A stretch of 64,000 bases of DNA from Thermoplasmata archaeon (GCA_027365105.1 DAHXNZ010000005.1:27892-91891); one strand, 5' to 3'. Shown: positions 43,779 through 52,616, counted from the stretch's first letter. Notes: generated by a model from the sequence alone, not told the origin. Program-made: numbers and translations.

Positions 43779-44345
43779 TCACCGGAGGTGCGTCGACTTC
43801 GCGAGGGCCAGGATGTCCCCATGCCCCCGGGCAATCGGGAGCCCGCTCCGTTCCGCGGGGGAGAAGAATCGTAGCTCCTGCCAGAGCGGTCCGGCGGCAA
43901 GGCGGTCCGGCGCTCCGAAACAGTCGTAGAGAAAGTGGAGGTCCCAGTGGAGATCTCCGTCCGGCGCCCCCGGGGTCGTCGGGTAGGCCTCGGACGCGAT
44001 GGAATGCAGCTTTGGGGTGACGGCAAGGCCCGGGAGTTGTTCGGCCAGGATCGTCCGGGCCGCCTCTTCGGGGCTTTCGTAGAACGCCAGCTGGCGGGAG
44101 GGGAGCATCCACCCGTCCTGGATTCGGTGGCCGCGGGCCACGTCGAGCGCCCCCGCGGAGAACCATCCTTCCCCGGGGCGGATCCGGCCGAGCAGGACCC
44201 GCGGAGAATCCTGGGCGGGATGGACCAGCAGGAAGGCCGAAAGGCACATGCCGGAGGCCGGGATCTGGAACTTCGTGAGATCGTCCGGGGGAGGATTGCG
44301 CGAGAACCGGGCAAACCGTCGGGGGGAGATCGTCGGAGGAGCCAT
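43779..44345 (-). CDS. Nudix-fold protein with degenerate Nudix box
   Basis: A 188-residue protein with a Nudix-like core: MCLSAFLLVHPAQDSPRVLL, GWMLPSRQLAFYESPEEAAR and TILAEQLPGLA in the place of the Nudix box. The box normally reads GX5EX7REUXEEXGU; here RE and EE are replaced by RT and AE, so metal-dependent pyrophosphatase activity is doubtful. It may bind a nucleotide without hydrolysis. The ATG is about 26 nt after CCATAAGC on the minus strand. First gene of a Nudix-thioredoxin-FadH-(antiporter) transcript. Confidence 0.68.
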   Translation of the reverse strand: MAPPTISPRRFARFSRNPPPDDLTKFQIPASGMCLSAFLLVHPAQDSPRVLLGRIRPGEGWFSAGALDVARGHRIQDGWMLPSRQLAFYESPEEAARTILAEQLPGLAVTPKLHSIASEAYPTTPGAPDGDLHWDLHFLYDCFGAPDRLAAGPLWQELRFFSPAERSGLPIARGHGDILALAKSTHLR

Positions 44346-44372
44346 GACCCCGGGAGTGGACGATTGCTTATG

Positions 44373-45082
44373 GAGGTTTGGGGGAAGGGCGCCGTCGTGG
44401 CCGGACCTGCGACCCGAGGACGGGTGTGCCGCCGGCGGAGCCGTTCTGGATCCTTCACCGGGGCGCCCGGAGGCCGGGGCTCGATTTCGGGGTGCGGACG
44501 GACGGCCGCGCCCGAGCGTTTCTCCCGAGAGTACGCCCCCGCAGCGGATCGCCCCGCCGCTTCAGCGAACGCCCGACGAAGCGGGAGGGAATCCTGCTGG
44601 GGCGACGGGGGCGGATTTCACCGGCGGGCCGGGGCCGGCGGAGGCGCATGGGTCGACCCGGGCTGACCCCGATCTGCGGACCTCTCGCGGAGGCCGGGCC
44701 CGAGCCTCCGCCGCTGGCCCGGCGAGGAGACTCTCAGGCCAGTCGGGCAGGGTTGGGGGGCGAGGAGCCCCAGACGTGGAGCGGAAGGAGATCGAGTGGG
44801 AGGTCTCGCCCGACTCCGGTCTTGAGCCTCGCGGGGTGGGCGCAGTGTCTCGAGAGCCGAAGCCCGGCGTCCCGGCGCTTGAAGCTCCCAGGGATCCGGA
44901 GACGACCCGATCCTCCCGCCGCCTCGAGATCTTGGCCTTCGGGATGCACCCCGGCCTGCGCAGCACCCTCGCCGTCCGATGGGGGCGGACCCCTCCCTCG
45001 ATTGCCGATGTCGGCTCGCCGACGGATTCTTCCACGGCCCGGAACCCGTGGAGCGACGCATTCATGTCGCCGACGGGAACCT
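44373..45082. other. GC-rich gap without a recognisable gene
   Basis: About 700 nt between two divergent promoters. Open frames on both strands translate to Arg/Pro/Gly/Ser-rich products without motifs. No tRNA-like T-loop, SRP or RNase P element is visible. It could be decayed coding sequence or an undescribed structured RNA; nothing in the sequence decides. Confidence 0.45.
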
Positions 45083-45126
45083 CTTAGTATCCGGGAGGGA
45101 TGGCCCGCATCGGAGGCCGGCGAGAC

Positions 45127-45276
45127 ATGTACAAGGAGGGTCACCTCGAATGCGATCGTTGCCACGCCGTCATCACCCGGGTACAGCCCCCTCCCGAGGA
45201 TGGCTGGCCCAAGCTCACGAACCTTTGCGCTTCCTGCTATACCGAAGCGCTCAAGGCGGCGGTTCCGAGAAGCTGA
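45127..45276 (+). CDS. Small two-CxxC zinc-binding protein, 49 aa
   Basis: MYKEGHLECDRCHAVITRV through NLCASCYTEALKAA has two CxxC pairs 26 residues apart, a single zinc knuckle. Start: a CTTAGTAT box at 45083-45090 is 40 nt upstream, and GGAGG lies about 10 nt before this ATG. An ATG at 45100 is in frame but too close to the box. I recognise no specific family; small CxxC proteins of this size are common in archaea. Confidence 0.65.
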   Translation: MYKEGHLECDRCHAVITRVQPPPEDGWPKLTNLCASCYTEALKAAVPRS

Positions 45277-45304
45277 CCGGACGCGGTCGACTCGAAGGCT
45301 TCGG

Positions 45305-45859
45305 TCAGGCCCGGCCCTCGAAGTGATCGGTCCACTCCCCGATCGCTTCGTCCTCGAACCAGGCGAGCACGATAAAATACCAGGCCAAGGCCGCCAGGAG
45401 GGTAAGTTCGCCCGACTCGACCGGGCTCGATCCCACTTCCAGGATCGCGCCTTCCAGCCTGCGACCGGTGCGCACCGGTTCGAGGTGGAGCGCCCAACCC
45501 CCGTTGCTGCCCCCGACTTCCCAGGCCGGCACCAGGAGCCCCGAGCGCCCGAACCGGTAGGTCCCTTGGCGCGTCCGGATCGTATGGTGGAGGCCCTGGC
45601 CCCGAAGCACCGCGACGGGGTTGGGTGTTCCCTCAACCCGGACCGACACCGAGGGATCGAGGAAGCCGGCCCGTTTCAGGGTCCAGTGGACGCCGGCCGC
45701 GTCGGCCCGGGCGAGCGAGCCTTCGCCTTTGGCCCACTGGACGGCCGCAAGGAGACCCCGCCCCGACCGGAGTTCGGAGGCGAACGGCCGGTCCCCGGTC
45801 CGGATCCATCGGAGGCTCCCCCGGTCGGCATCGGTTAGCGTGAGAAACTCCATCCCCAA
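45305..45859 (-). CDS. Hypothetical protein, 184 aa
   Basis: A beta-rich protein: SVRVEGTPNPVAVLRGQGL, TIRTRQGTYRFGRSGLLVPA and LEGAILEVGSS, ending in a hydrophobic helix LTLLAALAWYFIVLAWFEDE that could touch the membrane. No known domain is recognised; the strand-repeat pattern is faintly like tubby/LURP-type folds, without real support. The start is at 45859 or 45853 (MEFLTL), 25-30 nt after GGTTAAGAC. Monocistronic, convergent with the small zinc protein gene. Confidence 0.65.
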   Translation of the reverse strand: MGMEFLTLTDADRGSLRWIRTGDRPFASELRSGRGLLAAVQWAKGEGSLARADAAGVHWTLKRAGFLDPSVSVRVEGTPNPVAVLRGQGLHHTIRTRQGTYRFGRSGLLVPAWEVGGSNGGWALHLEPVRTGRRLEGAILEVGSSPVESGELTLLAALAWYFIVLAWFEDEAIGEWTDHFEGRA

Positions 45860-45961
45860 GCCCTAGGGCGGGTCGGTCTTAACCTATCGGGAGGCCGAGC
45901 CACCTTCTCCCGCGTACTCTATGGTCGGGTCCTTCCTGGTGGGGGCCGGGAGGGCCGGACG

Positions 45962-46201
45962 ATGTTGCGGCAGCAGGTTTTCTATGTCGGAGCCGGCCTC
46001 ATCTGGGCATTGAGCGCGGTCCTCATCGCGGCCCTTCTCTGGTCGGGGGCCGGATGGATCTTCTTCGAAGTGTATGGGGGTGCGATCCTGGGGTTCGTCT
46101 TCGGGGGCCTCTTCTGGGCCGCCGGCCGGTCCGCTGCGCGAGCCCACCGGGAGCTTGCCCACTGGGAAGGCGGCGACGCCGGAAGCTCCCGAAAGAGGTA
46201 G
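45962..46201 (+). CDS. Small membrane protein, 79 aa
   Basis: Two membrane helices (VFYVGAGLIWALSAVLIAAL and VYGGAILGFVFGGLFWAAG) joined by a short loop, with a charged C-terminus rich in Arg, His and Ser. No motif identifies a function. A CTCTATGG element about 40 nt upstream may be its box A. Confidence 0.6.
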   Translation: MLRQQVFYVGAGLIWALSAVLIAALLWSGAGWIFFEVYGGAILGFVFGGLFWAAGRSAARAHRELAHWEGGDAGSSRKR

Positions 46202-46535
46202 GCGTTCGGATCCCGCCCAGCCAGACCGGTCCCGGCTCCTATCTGCGGCCATGCCGCAACTCGACCCGGTCGGTTTCTGCTCCCGGCCCGAGGGAGGTCA
46301 CCGACCCACCGCTCTCCGCGGCGGGTGACCGAAAAGTCGGTCGGGGAATCGGTCGGGTCGATGCCGAGGATGGATCGAAGGTAGTCCGGCGGCCCCGCCA
46401 GCGGGCGAAGGGCGTGGACCGGTCGCCCGTCTCACTGCGAGCCCAGGGCTGCCGGCGCCTCAGCCCGCCCCCGCCTCCTCGGGCCCGGTTCCCTGGCGGC
46501 AGGCTCCCGAGGTATCTTCCTGGGGGCCCGAGTAC
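46202..46535. other. Gap upstream of tRNA-His with no recognisable gene
   Basis: About 330 nt of GC-rich sequence. I see no ORF with protein-like composition and no RNA signature before the tRNA promoter (GGCTTTTGT, about 46539-46547). Confidence 0.45.
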
Positions 46536-46573
46536 GGAAAGGCTTTTGTTCAGGGGCCGGCGTGGAGCGCCGT

Positions 46574-46680
46574 GGCCGGGATGGGGTAGCTTGGCCTATC
46601 CTGGGGGACTGTGGATCCCTCGACCCGGGTTCAAAGCGGCTTGGGGACGCTCCCCGGCCCTGAGACTCTCGGTCCCGGCC
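46574..46680 (+). tRNA. tRNA-His (GUG) with a 31-nt intron in the T-loop (59/60)
   Basis: G(-1) is encoded at 46574 and faces discriminator C73 (46680), the tRNA-His identity pair. The acceptor GCCGGGA (46575-46581) pairs with TCCCGGC (46673-46679). The anticodon stem GGGGA/TCCCT encloses CTGTGGA, anticodon GTG. The T-stem CCGGG (46625-46629) pairs with CTCGG (46668-46672), but 38 nt lie between them. Removing 46636-46666 restores the T-loop TTCAAAT. TTCA pairs with TGAG beside the ACT bulge, and GGGGA/TCCCC makes an intron hairpin, a relaxed bulge-helix-bulge. The intron position and its G...AC ends equal those of tRNA-Ala at 1981. CCA is not encoded. Confidence 0.88.
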
Positions 46681-47481
46681 CTACTTTTTCCGGGTGGGAC
46701 GGACCCGCCGGCCGGGGCGGGGCGGGGAGGTTCCGGTGTCGATCTCTTCCAGCGCCGCGGGAAGACCGGAGAGGGAGTAGTCGGCCCACGCCGCCCCCCA
46801 TTGGGTCAAGTCCCCGGGGGTCAGCGCCCATCCGGGCAGTCGGGAGGCTCGGCCGATCGCCACGGTCCCGGAGAGTGACTGGGCCGTCTCCATATCGAAC
46901 CGGGAGTCCCCGACGAGTATCCTCGGCACGTCGGGATACCGGCGCTGGTACTCGGCGAGATGCTCCCGCTTCGTGCCCTCGCGGCTGCCGAGAACGTCCT
47001 CGAACCAGAACCGGAGCCCTTCCCGCTCCAGCACCAGTTCGGCCATCTCCGTCTCCCCGCCGGTGGAGACGACCAAAGTCCACCGAGCTTGGGCGAGACG
47101 CTTCAGCACTCCGGGCACCTCGGGGAACGGTCCGGCGTGGGCGTACGCTTCCGTCACCTTGCGTTGGTGGAAGGTTGCCGCCGCTGCGGCGCGCAGTTCG
47201 GCGGGAGCCGTCGGGTAGAGCTGGGCCAGTTGGGCCTCGAATGGAAGACCGGTCGTCGCCAGGTAGTGTATGCGGGCCTCGTCGGGCGGAGTTCCGAAGG
47301 TGCGGTGCATGACGTCTCCGGCCACTTGGCTGATGAGCGCGAGGTCGTCCAACAGGGTTCCGTCCAGGTCAAAGATCACCACTCCGCGCTCGACCCGGAC
47401 CGGGGTGGGGGGGGGGCGCCGATCCGGTAACCGAGCGATCTCGGACCGATGGCTCGTCGCCCCGGCCGTCGTCTTCACCAT
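46681..47481 (-). CDS. HAD-superfamily hydrolase (phosphoglycolate-phosphatase-like)
   Basis: A 266-residue HAD phosphatase. Motif I is VVIFDLDGTLLDD (nucleophile Asp), motif II is VVSTGG, the Lys is in REGTKREHL and motif IV is RILVGDSRFDMETA. A helical cap lies between motifs I and II. The substrate is unknown. The start is uncertain: the ATG at 47481, or a GTG at 47550 that is 25 nt from the shared box A and would fit the leaderless pattern, adding an unconserved Pro-rich segment. The stop codon abuts the 3' end of the tRNA-His gene with no spacer. Confidence 0.85.
   Translation of the reverse strand: MVKTTAGATSHRSEIARLPDRRPPPTPVRVERGVVIFDLDGTLLDDLALISQVAGDVMHRTFGTPPDEARIHYLATTGLPFEAQLAQLYPTAPAELRAAAAATFHQRKVTEAYAHAGPFPEVPGVLKRLAQARWTLVVSTGGETEMAELVLEREGLRFWFEDVLGSREGTKREHLAEYQRRYPDVPRILVGDSRFDMETAQSLSGTVAIGRASRLPGWALTPGDLTQWGAAWADYSLSGLPAALEEIDTGTSPPRPGRRVRPTRKK
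46685..46689 (+). terminator. T-tract after tRNA-His
   Basis: TTTTT begins 5 nt after the discriminator base, a typical archaeal intrinsic termination signal. It lies inside the last codons of the convergent HAD gene. Confidence 0.5.
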
Positions 47482-47571
47482 CGGGAGTTCCGTTCCCGGA
47501 GGGGAGCGGGAAACGGCCGACCGGGGGTTGGGGCCCGAGGGACGCGGCACGACCTCCCGAAGGGCGCCGCC

Positions 47572-47580
47572 GCTATAACC
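47572..47580. promoter_or_regulatory. Shared TATA element between the HAD gene and coaBC
   Basis: GCTATAACC reads GGTTATAGC on the other strand. It is the only TATA-like element well placed for both the minus-strand HAD gene and the plus-strand coaBC, so one element may serve two divergent transcripts. Confidence 0.5.
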
Positions 47581-47638
47581 CTCCCCTCCGCGGCCCTTAT
47601 GGGGCGCTGCGGTGTCCGGCGCCCGAGCGAGGCCGACC

Positions 47639-48970
47639 ATGCACCCCAGCCGTGTCATCCGGGGCGCCCGATCCCAGCGGCTCGCCGGCCGAACCGTGCT
47701 GGTCGGGGTCTCGGGTTCGATTGCGGCGGTCGAGGTCGTGAAAATCATCCGCGAACTTCTGCGCCATGGGGCGGACGTCCGTGCGGTCATGAGCCCCGAG
47801 GCGACCCGGATCATCACCCCCGAGGCGTTGGAGTTTGCCACCGGACACCCTCCCATCCTCCAGCTGAGCGGCGCCGTCGAGCACGTGAGCCTCCTCGGGC
47901 CCGGTGAGGGGCGGGCCGACCTCTACCTGATCGCCCCGGCGACCGCCAATACACTCGGGAAGATCGCCCATGGGATCGACGACACGCCGGTCACCACCTG
48001 TGCGTCGGTCGCCCTCGGAGGCGGAGTCCCGGTCCTGGTCGCCCCGGCAATGCACGCCGACATGGGGAAGAACCCTGCGGTCGCCGAGAACCTTGCCCTC
48101 CTTGAGAAGTGGGGGGTCGAGGTCGTCTCTCCCCGGTCGGCCGAGGGTGAGGACAAGCTCGCGTCGCCGGAGGAGATCGCCGCCCGGGTCCTGCGCCGTC
48201 TGGCCGATTCCGTCTGGCGCGGCCGACGGGTCACGGTCATCGGCGGAGGATCGCGGGAGCCGATCGACTCGGTCCGGTCGATCGCCAACGAGAGCACCGG
48301 CGTATCGGCGGTCGCCCTCGCCGTCCAGGCGTACCTTCGGGGAGCCCAGGTCGATCTCTGGATGGGGGCGCACACCGCCCCCATCCCCTCCTACCTCGAG
48401 TTGACCCGGTGGCGGAGCGTGGGGGACCTTACGACCCTGGCGCGGGCCCGCGCCGCGGATCTCCGGGCTTCGGCCCTCGTCATCGTCCCCGCCGCGCTCG
48501 CGGACTACACCCCCTCGCCCGAACCGGGGAAGATCTCGTCCCGCGATCGGCCGCGGCTGGCGTTGAGGCTCAACCCGGCCCCCAAACTACTGCCGTTGTT
48601 GCGTTCCTTGGCTCCCCCGCCCACCCGCCTCGTAGGGTTCAAACTTCTGGCCGAGTCGGATCCGGCCCCGCTGCGATCGGCGGCCGATCGACTCGCCCGG
48701 GAGTCCGGCGCCGACGCAATCATCGCCAACGGGGCGGAGTCGATCGGGAACGGCCGGGTCCGGGCCCTCTGGGTGGCCCACGGAGAGTCCCGGCCCATCG
48801 AAGGGACCAAGAGCGAACTGGCCGACGAGATCCTGGATCTCCTTGGGCCGACCCTCGGACCGGGCCCGACACCGCCCGGGAGGGATTCGGCCGGGGTCCG
48901 ACCCGGACCCCACCGACAGAACCCGAGGCGGCCCCGGGCGGCTGAACGGTCGGCCGCCGCCCCGCGCTAG
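47639..48970 (+). CDS. coaBC: Bifunctional phosphopantothenoylcysteine decarboxylase / phosphopantothenate-cysteine ligase
   Basis: Two steps of coenzyme A synthesis in one protein (443 aa). The CoaC flavoprotein half has VLVGVSGSIAAVEVVKIIRE, the catalytic His in GAVEHVSLL, IAPATANTLGKIA, and PAMHADMGKNP in place of the PXMNXXMW loop, as in other archaeal enzymes. The CoaB half begins near residue 200 with VTVIGGGSREPIDSVRSIAN and continues to SGADAIIANGAES. The chosen ATG gives the MHPS start seen in archaeal homologues; a GTG at 47612 is also possible. The Pro/Arg-rich last 35 residues are not conserved. Confidence 0.93.
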   Translation: MHPSRVIRGARSQRLAGRTVLVGVSGSIAAVEVVKIIRELLRHGADVRAVMSPEATRIITPEALEFATGHPPILQLSGAVEHVSLLGPGEGRADLYLIAPATANTLGKIAHGIDDTPVTTCASVALGGGVPVLVAPAMHADMGKNPAVAENLALLEKWGVEVVSPRSAEGEDKLASPEEIAARVLRRLADSVWRGRRVTVIGGGSREPIDSVRSIANESTGVSAVALAVQAYLRGAQVDLWMGAHTAPIPSYLELTRWRSVGDLTTLARARAADLRASALVIVPAALADYTPSPEPGKISSRDRPRLALRLNPAPKLLPLLRSLAPPPTRLVGFKLLAESDPAPLRSAADRLARESGADAIIANGAESIGNGRVRALWVAHGESRPIEGTKSELADEILDLLGPTLGPGPTPPGRDSAGVRPGPHRQNPRRPRAAERSAAAPR

Positions 48971-49437
48971 GCCGATGGTGTCCGGCCGGACCCAACTCAC
49001 CGTGCCCTGCCGGGCGGCACGCCCTCTATCGAGGCCGTCGAGGTGCATCGGACCGTCGCCCCCCCGCATCACCTCGCTTCCCAGTAGGAGACGCGGTATC
49101 CTGAAATTCTGCCCCTCTTCCTGAACGAAACCGGTACCCCCGCCCCGTCCCAGTGCCGGGGGGGCGCCGAGGGCCCTTTGAACGGCAGCCCCCGCCCCGT
49201 TCATTGACCGCCGGTGCATCCAGCGGTGGGGCGGACGGCGGGGGGACTCGGCACTCCGATCGCGAAACGAACTGCTCGACCAGCCCATTCGGAAGGCGGC
49301 AATGCCGGGGAGGCTCCCTTGACCTCTGCCTCCGCCCCCCCCCACTTGACGAGACTCGGCGCAAACTGCCAGAGGCGAAGTACGCCACCCGTTCATCTCG
49401 ACTTCCACCGATCGCAGCCCGGCGATCGGTCGCGGGC
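48971..49437. other. GC-rich gap without a recognisable gene
   Basis: About 470 nt between coaBC and the M61 peptidase gene. A minus-strand sequence TGCCG-TTCAAA-...-CGGCA near 49170 imitates a T-arm with an insert, but the rest of a tRNA is absent. Nothing else is recognised. Confidence 0.45.
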
Positions 49438-51222
49438 TCACGCCGAAGGCGAGGCCGAAGCCGGGGACGGCAGGATCGACCCGTTCAGCCAAGTCGTATG
49501 GATCGTCCGCTCAAGGTCTGAGGGCGAGGCGGCCGCGCGGAAAAGAAGTTTCTTCGGAGGCGGGACGGCGAGCGTCACGCGCCGGCGCAGTTCCCGGCCC
49601 CGGCGGAACAGCAGGAGTTCGATTTCCTGCCCGGGAGGCAGCCGTTCGAGGGCGTCGTTCCACTGGGTGGCATAGATGCGCCGTCCGTCGATCCCGATCA
49701 GTTCATCCCCCGGTCGGAGCCCGCCCTCACGGGCCGGGGTCCCGTCGCGTACGACCTTGATCCGAGTCACACCCTCGGTGGCGCTCAGGTCGATGCCCAG
49801 ATAGCCCGGTCGGGCCGCCTCGTCGTCGGAAGGTTCCGTCGGAGCCTCGGAGAGCGTCAGAGCCGCCGACCGGGCCAGCCGGTCGAAGTCGAGTTCCTGC
49901 ACGCCGGAGACGTACCGTTCAAAGAACGGCCCGAGATCGAGTCCGGTGGCCTGCTCGACAAGGCGGGGGAGCTCGCGCTCGCCGATCCCGCGGCCTCGCT
50001 CGCCGAACTCCGTCCAGAGGTGCCGCATGACGGTGTCCAAGGAGGCCGCATTCCGGGTGGCGGTACGGATCTCCATGTCCAGCGCCCAGCTGACGAGTCC
50101 GCCCTTGAGGTAGTAGGAGACCGACTGGTTTACGCTCTCGTCCGTCGGCCGGTAGAACCCGACCCAGGCCCCGATCGACGCCTCCTCGAGGCTGGTGACG
50201 AGCCGCCCCGGGATCTCCCGGTACACGCGGACCAGTTCGGCCAGGTCCTCCAGGTACTGCGTCGGAGACAGGAGACCCGAGCGGCGGAGAAGGAGGTGGC
50301 TCACATAGTCGGTGGCTCCCTCCATCCACCAGAGGAGCCGGGTGTACGCCTCCCGGGTGTAATCGAACGGGCTCAGGGCCGCCGGTCGGATGCGCTTCAC
50401 ATTGTACAGATGAAAATACTCGTGGGCGGCCAGGTGGAGAAATCGGCGGTACTTCTTGGCCGGCCGGAACATGTCCCGCGGGATGACGCAGGAGTTGCTG
50501 GTGGCATGTTCGAGGCCGCCGTCCCCGGTTTCGGCCAGGTGAACGAAGAAGGTGTAGTGGTTCAGGGGCGACGAGCCGAAGTAGGCGATGGTCGTCGACG
50601 CGATCTGCTCAAGATCCCGGACCGTCCGTCGGACGTCGATGTCGGCCGGCTCGCCGCAGAGGCTCAGGCGGTGGGGGATCCCCGCCGACCGGAAGATCGA
50701 CTCCCGGATCGTGCCGCAGTCGATCGGGGAGTCGACGAGCTCGTCGTACGATCGGGCCCGGTACCGCCGGGCCCCGCGGTCCACCTCCTCCAGTTCGGTC
50801 ACGACCTGCCAGTCGGTCGGGATCCGGAGCTGGAGTTCGCACGGCTCGCCCTGATGTCCGTCCACGTAGGGGAGGGCAAAGCCGGCGTTGACAAAGAGGT
50901 GATCCGGACCGGTGTCCAGGCCGAGCTTGCTTAATTCGAATCCGAAGAGCTCGAACCGGACGGTCGGGGCGGTGGCGGAGTCGTAGGGGACCCGCCAGCG
51001 GGACTTGCCGATCCGTTCGATCCGGGGGGCCGGACCGCCGCCCGGGAGCTCCCGGGTCGCCCGGATCACGTACCTCGCCGGATCCCGGATGATGTACGAA
51101 CCGGGAACCCAGGAGGGAAAGACCAATTCGGCCGAGCCGTTCGGCTCGGGGGGCAGGGTGATCCGGACCTCGACCCGTGTGCTGGATGGACCGAGGTAGA
51201 GGAGTTCGTACCGAATGGTCAC
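49438..51222 (-). CDS. M61 family glycyl-aminopeptidase-like metalloprotease with PDZ domain
   Basis: A 594-residue protein. The N-terminal beta-sandwich (residues 1-170) starts VTIRYELLYLGPSSTRVEV. The zinc protease core has LAAHEYFHLYNVKRIRPAA (HExxH near residue 265) and WWMEGATDYVSHLLL (third ligand Glu). A PDZ domain near residues 490-575 contains RPGYLGIDLS, GLRPGDELIGIDGRRI and a typical GLGF-like loop. There is no signal peptide, so it is probably cytosolic. Family members cleave N-terminal Gly or Ala peptides. The start is a GTG at 51222, about 33 nt from a CTTATG element. Confidence 0.88.
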   Translation of the reverse strand: MTIRYELLYLGPSSTRVEVRITLPPEPNGSAELVFPSWVPGSYIIRDPARYVIRATRELPGGGPAPRIERIGKSRWRVPYDSATAPTVRFELFGFELSKLGLDTGPDHLFVNAGFALPYVDGHQGEPCELQLRIPTDWQVVTELEEVDRGARRYRARSYDELVDSPIDCGTIRESIFRSAGIPHRLSLCGEPADIDVRRTVRDLEQIASTTIAYFGSSPLNHYTFFVHLAETGDGGLEHATSNSCVIPRDMFRPAKKYRRFLHLAAHEYFHLYNVKRIRPAALSPFDYTREAYTRLLWWMEGATDYVSHLLLRRSGLLSPTQYLEDLAELVRVYREIPGRLVTSLEEASIGAWVGFYRPTDESVNQSVSYYLKGGLVSWALDMEIRTATRNAASLDTVMRHLWTEFGERGRGIGERELPRLVEQATGLDLGPFFERYVSGVQELDFDRLARSAALTLSEAPTEPSDDEAARPGYLGIDLSATEGVTRIKVVRDGTPAREGGLRPGDELIGIDGRRIYATQWNDALERLPPGQEIELLLFRRGRELRRRVTLAVPPPKKLLFRAAASPSDLERTIHTTWLNGSILPSPASASPSA

Positions 51223-51309
51223 GGGGGGCCCGGCCTCCCTAGGGGAGGCTCCACATAAGCGCTTATCCCGGGCGGGCCGGTCGCCGGGCCCCACGGCGGC
51301 CGTCGACCG

Positions 51310-52545
51310 TCACGCGCGGTTGGCCAGCGACGGCAGCCTTTGCGAGGCGCGTCGGATCAGCACCGCCGCCGGAACCGCCGGGGCGACCAGGATGAGCCAG
51401 ACCAGCGCGGGGGTCGAGACCGCGCCGAGGATCGCGCCCCCGAAGAGCGGCGCGACGATCCCGCCCAACCCCACGAGCGTGACGAACGCCCCATTGTACG
51501 CCCCCACTTCGGACGGGGGGGCGAGGTTTGAGGGGAGGGTGCTGTATGGGATCGAGACCAGGTTCTCGCCCATGGTCAGCAGGAACACGCTCGCAAGGAA
51601 CCCCCCGATCACGAGCTCGGGAAGATACCCGAGGGCGCCAATCCAGAGGAACGCCACGGCGTAACAGCCGAGACCCAGGAGGGCCAGGCTGGTGTGCCGA
51701 CGTCCGAGCGACGCCCCGGTCGTGAACGGCTGGCCAAAGACGACCACGATCCCGTTGACCGAAAGCCCGACCCCCAGGAGAAGGTACGGGACCCGGAGCA
51801 CGGTGTTCACGAACAGCGGGAAGGTCACTCCCCACTGGGAAGTCACCAGGGTCAGGAGGGCCATGCCGAGCGCCAACCAGAGGAACGGTCGGTCGCGTCG
51901 GATGGTTCGAAGGCTCTCTCCGATCGATGGCCTCCGGACCGAAGGCAGGACCGGGCGCCCGCGTCGCGATCGTCGGGCCTCGTCGAAGGGGGAGGGATCG
52001 AGCTGGGCCGCGAAGACCAGGACCCCCGCCAACAGGGCGACCCCGGCGGCGAATCCGGTCGGGGCGAAACCGATGATTCCGATGAGGACCCCTCCGGCCA
52101 GGACGCCGAGGGTGTAGCCGGCGTTGTGGCCAACCCGCTGCCAGGTATAGGCGAGGGTCCGGTCGGACCCGACGCTGAAGTCCGCCACGTACGCCGCGAT
52201 TGCGGGCCCCCCGATCGACCCCGCGAACCCGGTCGAGGCGACGGCGAGGGCGGTCGTCAGCAACCGGCCCCCGGCCATGCCGAGCGCGACGCCCAGGATC
52301 GAGGCCGCCTCAGCCAGGAGCGCGATGAGGAAGAGCGGGCGCCGTCCGATGCGATCGGCGAGAAGTCCTCCGATCGGTGCCCCGACCAGGGCCGGAAGGG
52401 AGACCCCGGCGGAGAGGATCCCGATCTCCAGATACCCCACGCCGAGGATGTTCCTCAGGTAGAGGGCGAAGTAGGCGAGCACCATGGTAAGGCCGAATCC
52501 CCGGATCCCGCTCGCCCCCGCGAGCCATCGGATGTTGCGGTTCAC
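51310..52545 (-). CDS. Major facilitator superfamily transporter
   Basis: A 411-residue carrier with 12 predicted helices. The MFS loop 2-3 motif is visible as GGLLADRIGRRPLFL, and the halves are separated by a basic loop (FDEARRSRRGRPVLP). The family is multidrug/sugar-type, with no clue to the substrate. I chose the GTG at 52545 (VNRNIRWL), because the box A shared with TYW1 (52585-52593) is too near the upstream GTG at 52581. It is divergent from TYW1. Confidence 0.85.
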   Translation of the reverse strand: MNRNIRWLAGASGIRGFGLTMVLAYFALYLRNILGVGYLEIGILSAGVSLPALVGAPIGGLLADRIGRRPLFLIALLAEAASILGVALGMAGGRLLTTALAVASTGFAGSIGGPAIAAYVADFSVGSDRTLAYTWQRVGHNAGYTLGVLAGGVLIGIIGFAPTGFAAGVALLAGVLVFAAQLDPSPFDEARRSRRGRPVLPSVRRPSIGESLRTIRRDRPFLWLALGMALLTLVTSQWGVTFPLFVNTVLRVPYLLLGVGLSVNGIVVVFGQPFTTGASLGRRHTSLALLGLGCYAVAFLWIGALGYLPELVIGGFLASVFLLTMGENLVSIPYSTLPSNLAPPSEVGAYNGAFVTLVGLGGIVAPLFGGAILGAVSTPALVWLILVAPAVPAAVLIRRASQRLPSLANRA

Positions 52546-52584
52546 GGACCCGGGTCCCGCCGGGCCCGGCGTACCGGCCACAAA

Positions 52585-52593
52585 GCGTTATGG
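52585..52593. promoter_or_regulatory. Shared TATA element between the MFS gene and TYW1
   Basis: GCGTTATGG on the plus strand is 27 nt before the TYW1 ATG. The complement CCATAACGC is the only comparable element for the MFS gene and would give it a leader of about 17 nt. Confidence 0.5.
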
Positions 52594-52616
52594 CCCGGGC
52601 CCGGCGTGGGCGGCCG

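Noticed and set aside
49141..49260. Possible third tRNA with a T-loop insert (TGCCG-TTCAAA ... CGGCA, minus strand)
   Set aside because: No matching acceptor stem, D-arm or anticodon arm could be built around it; the spacing is also wrong.
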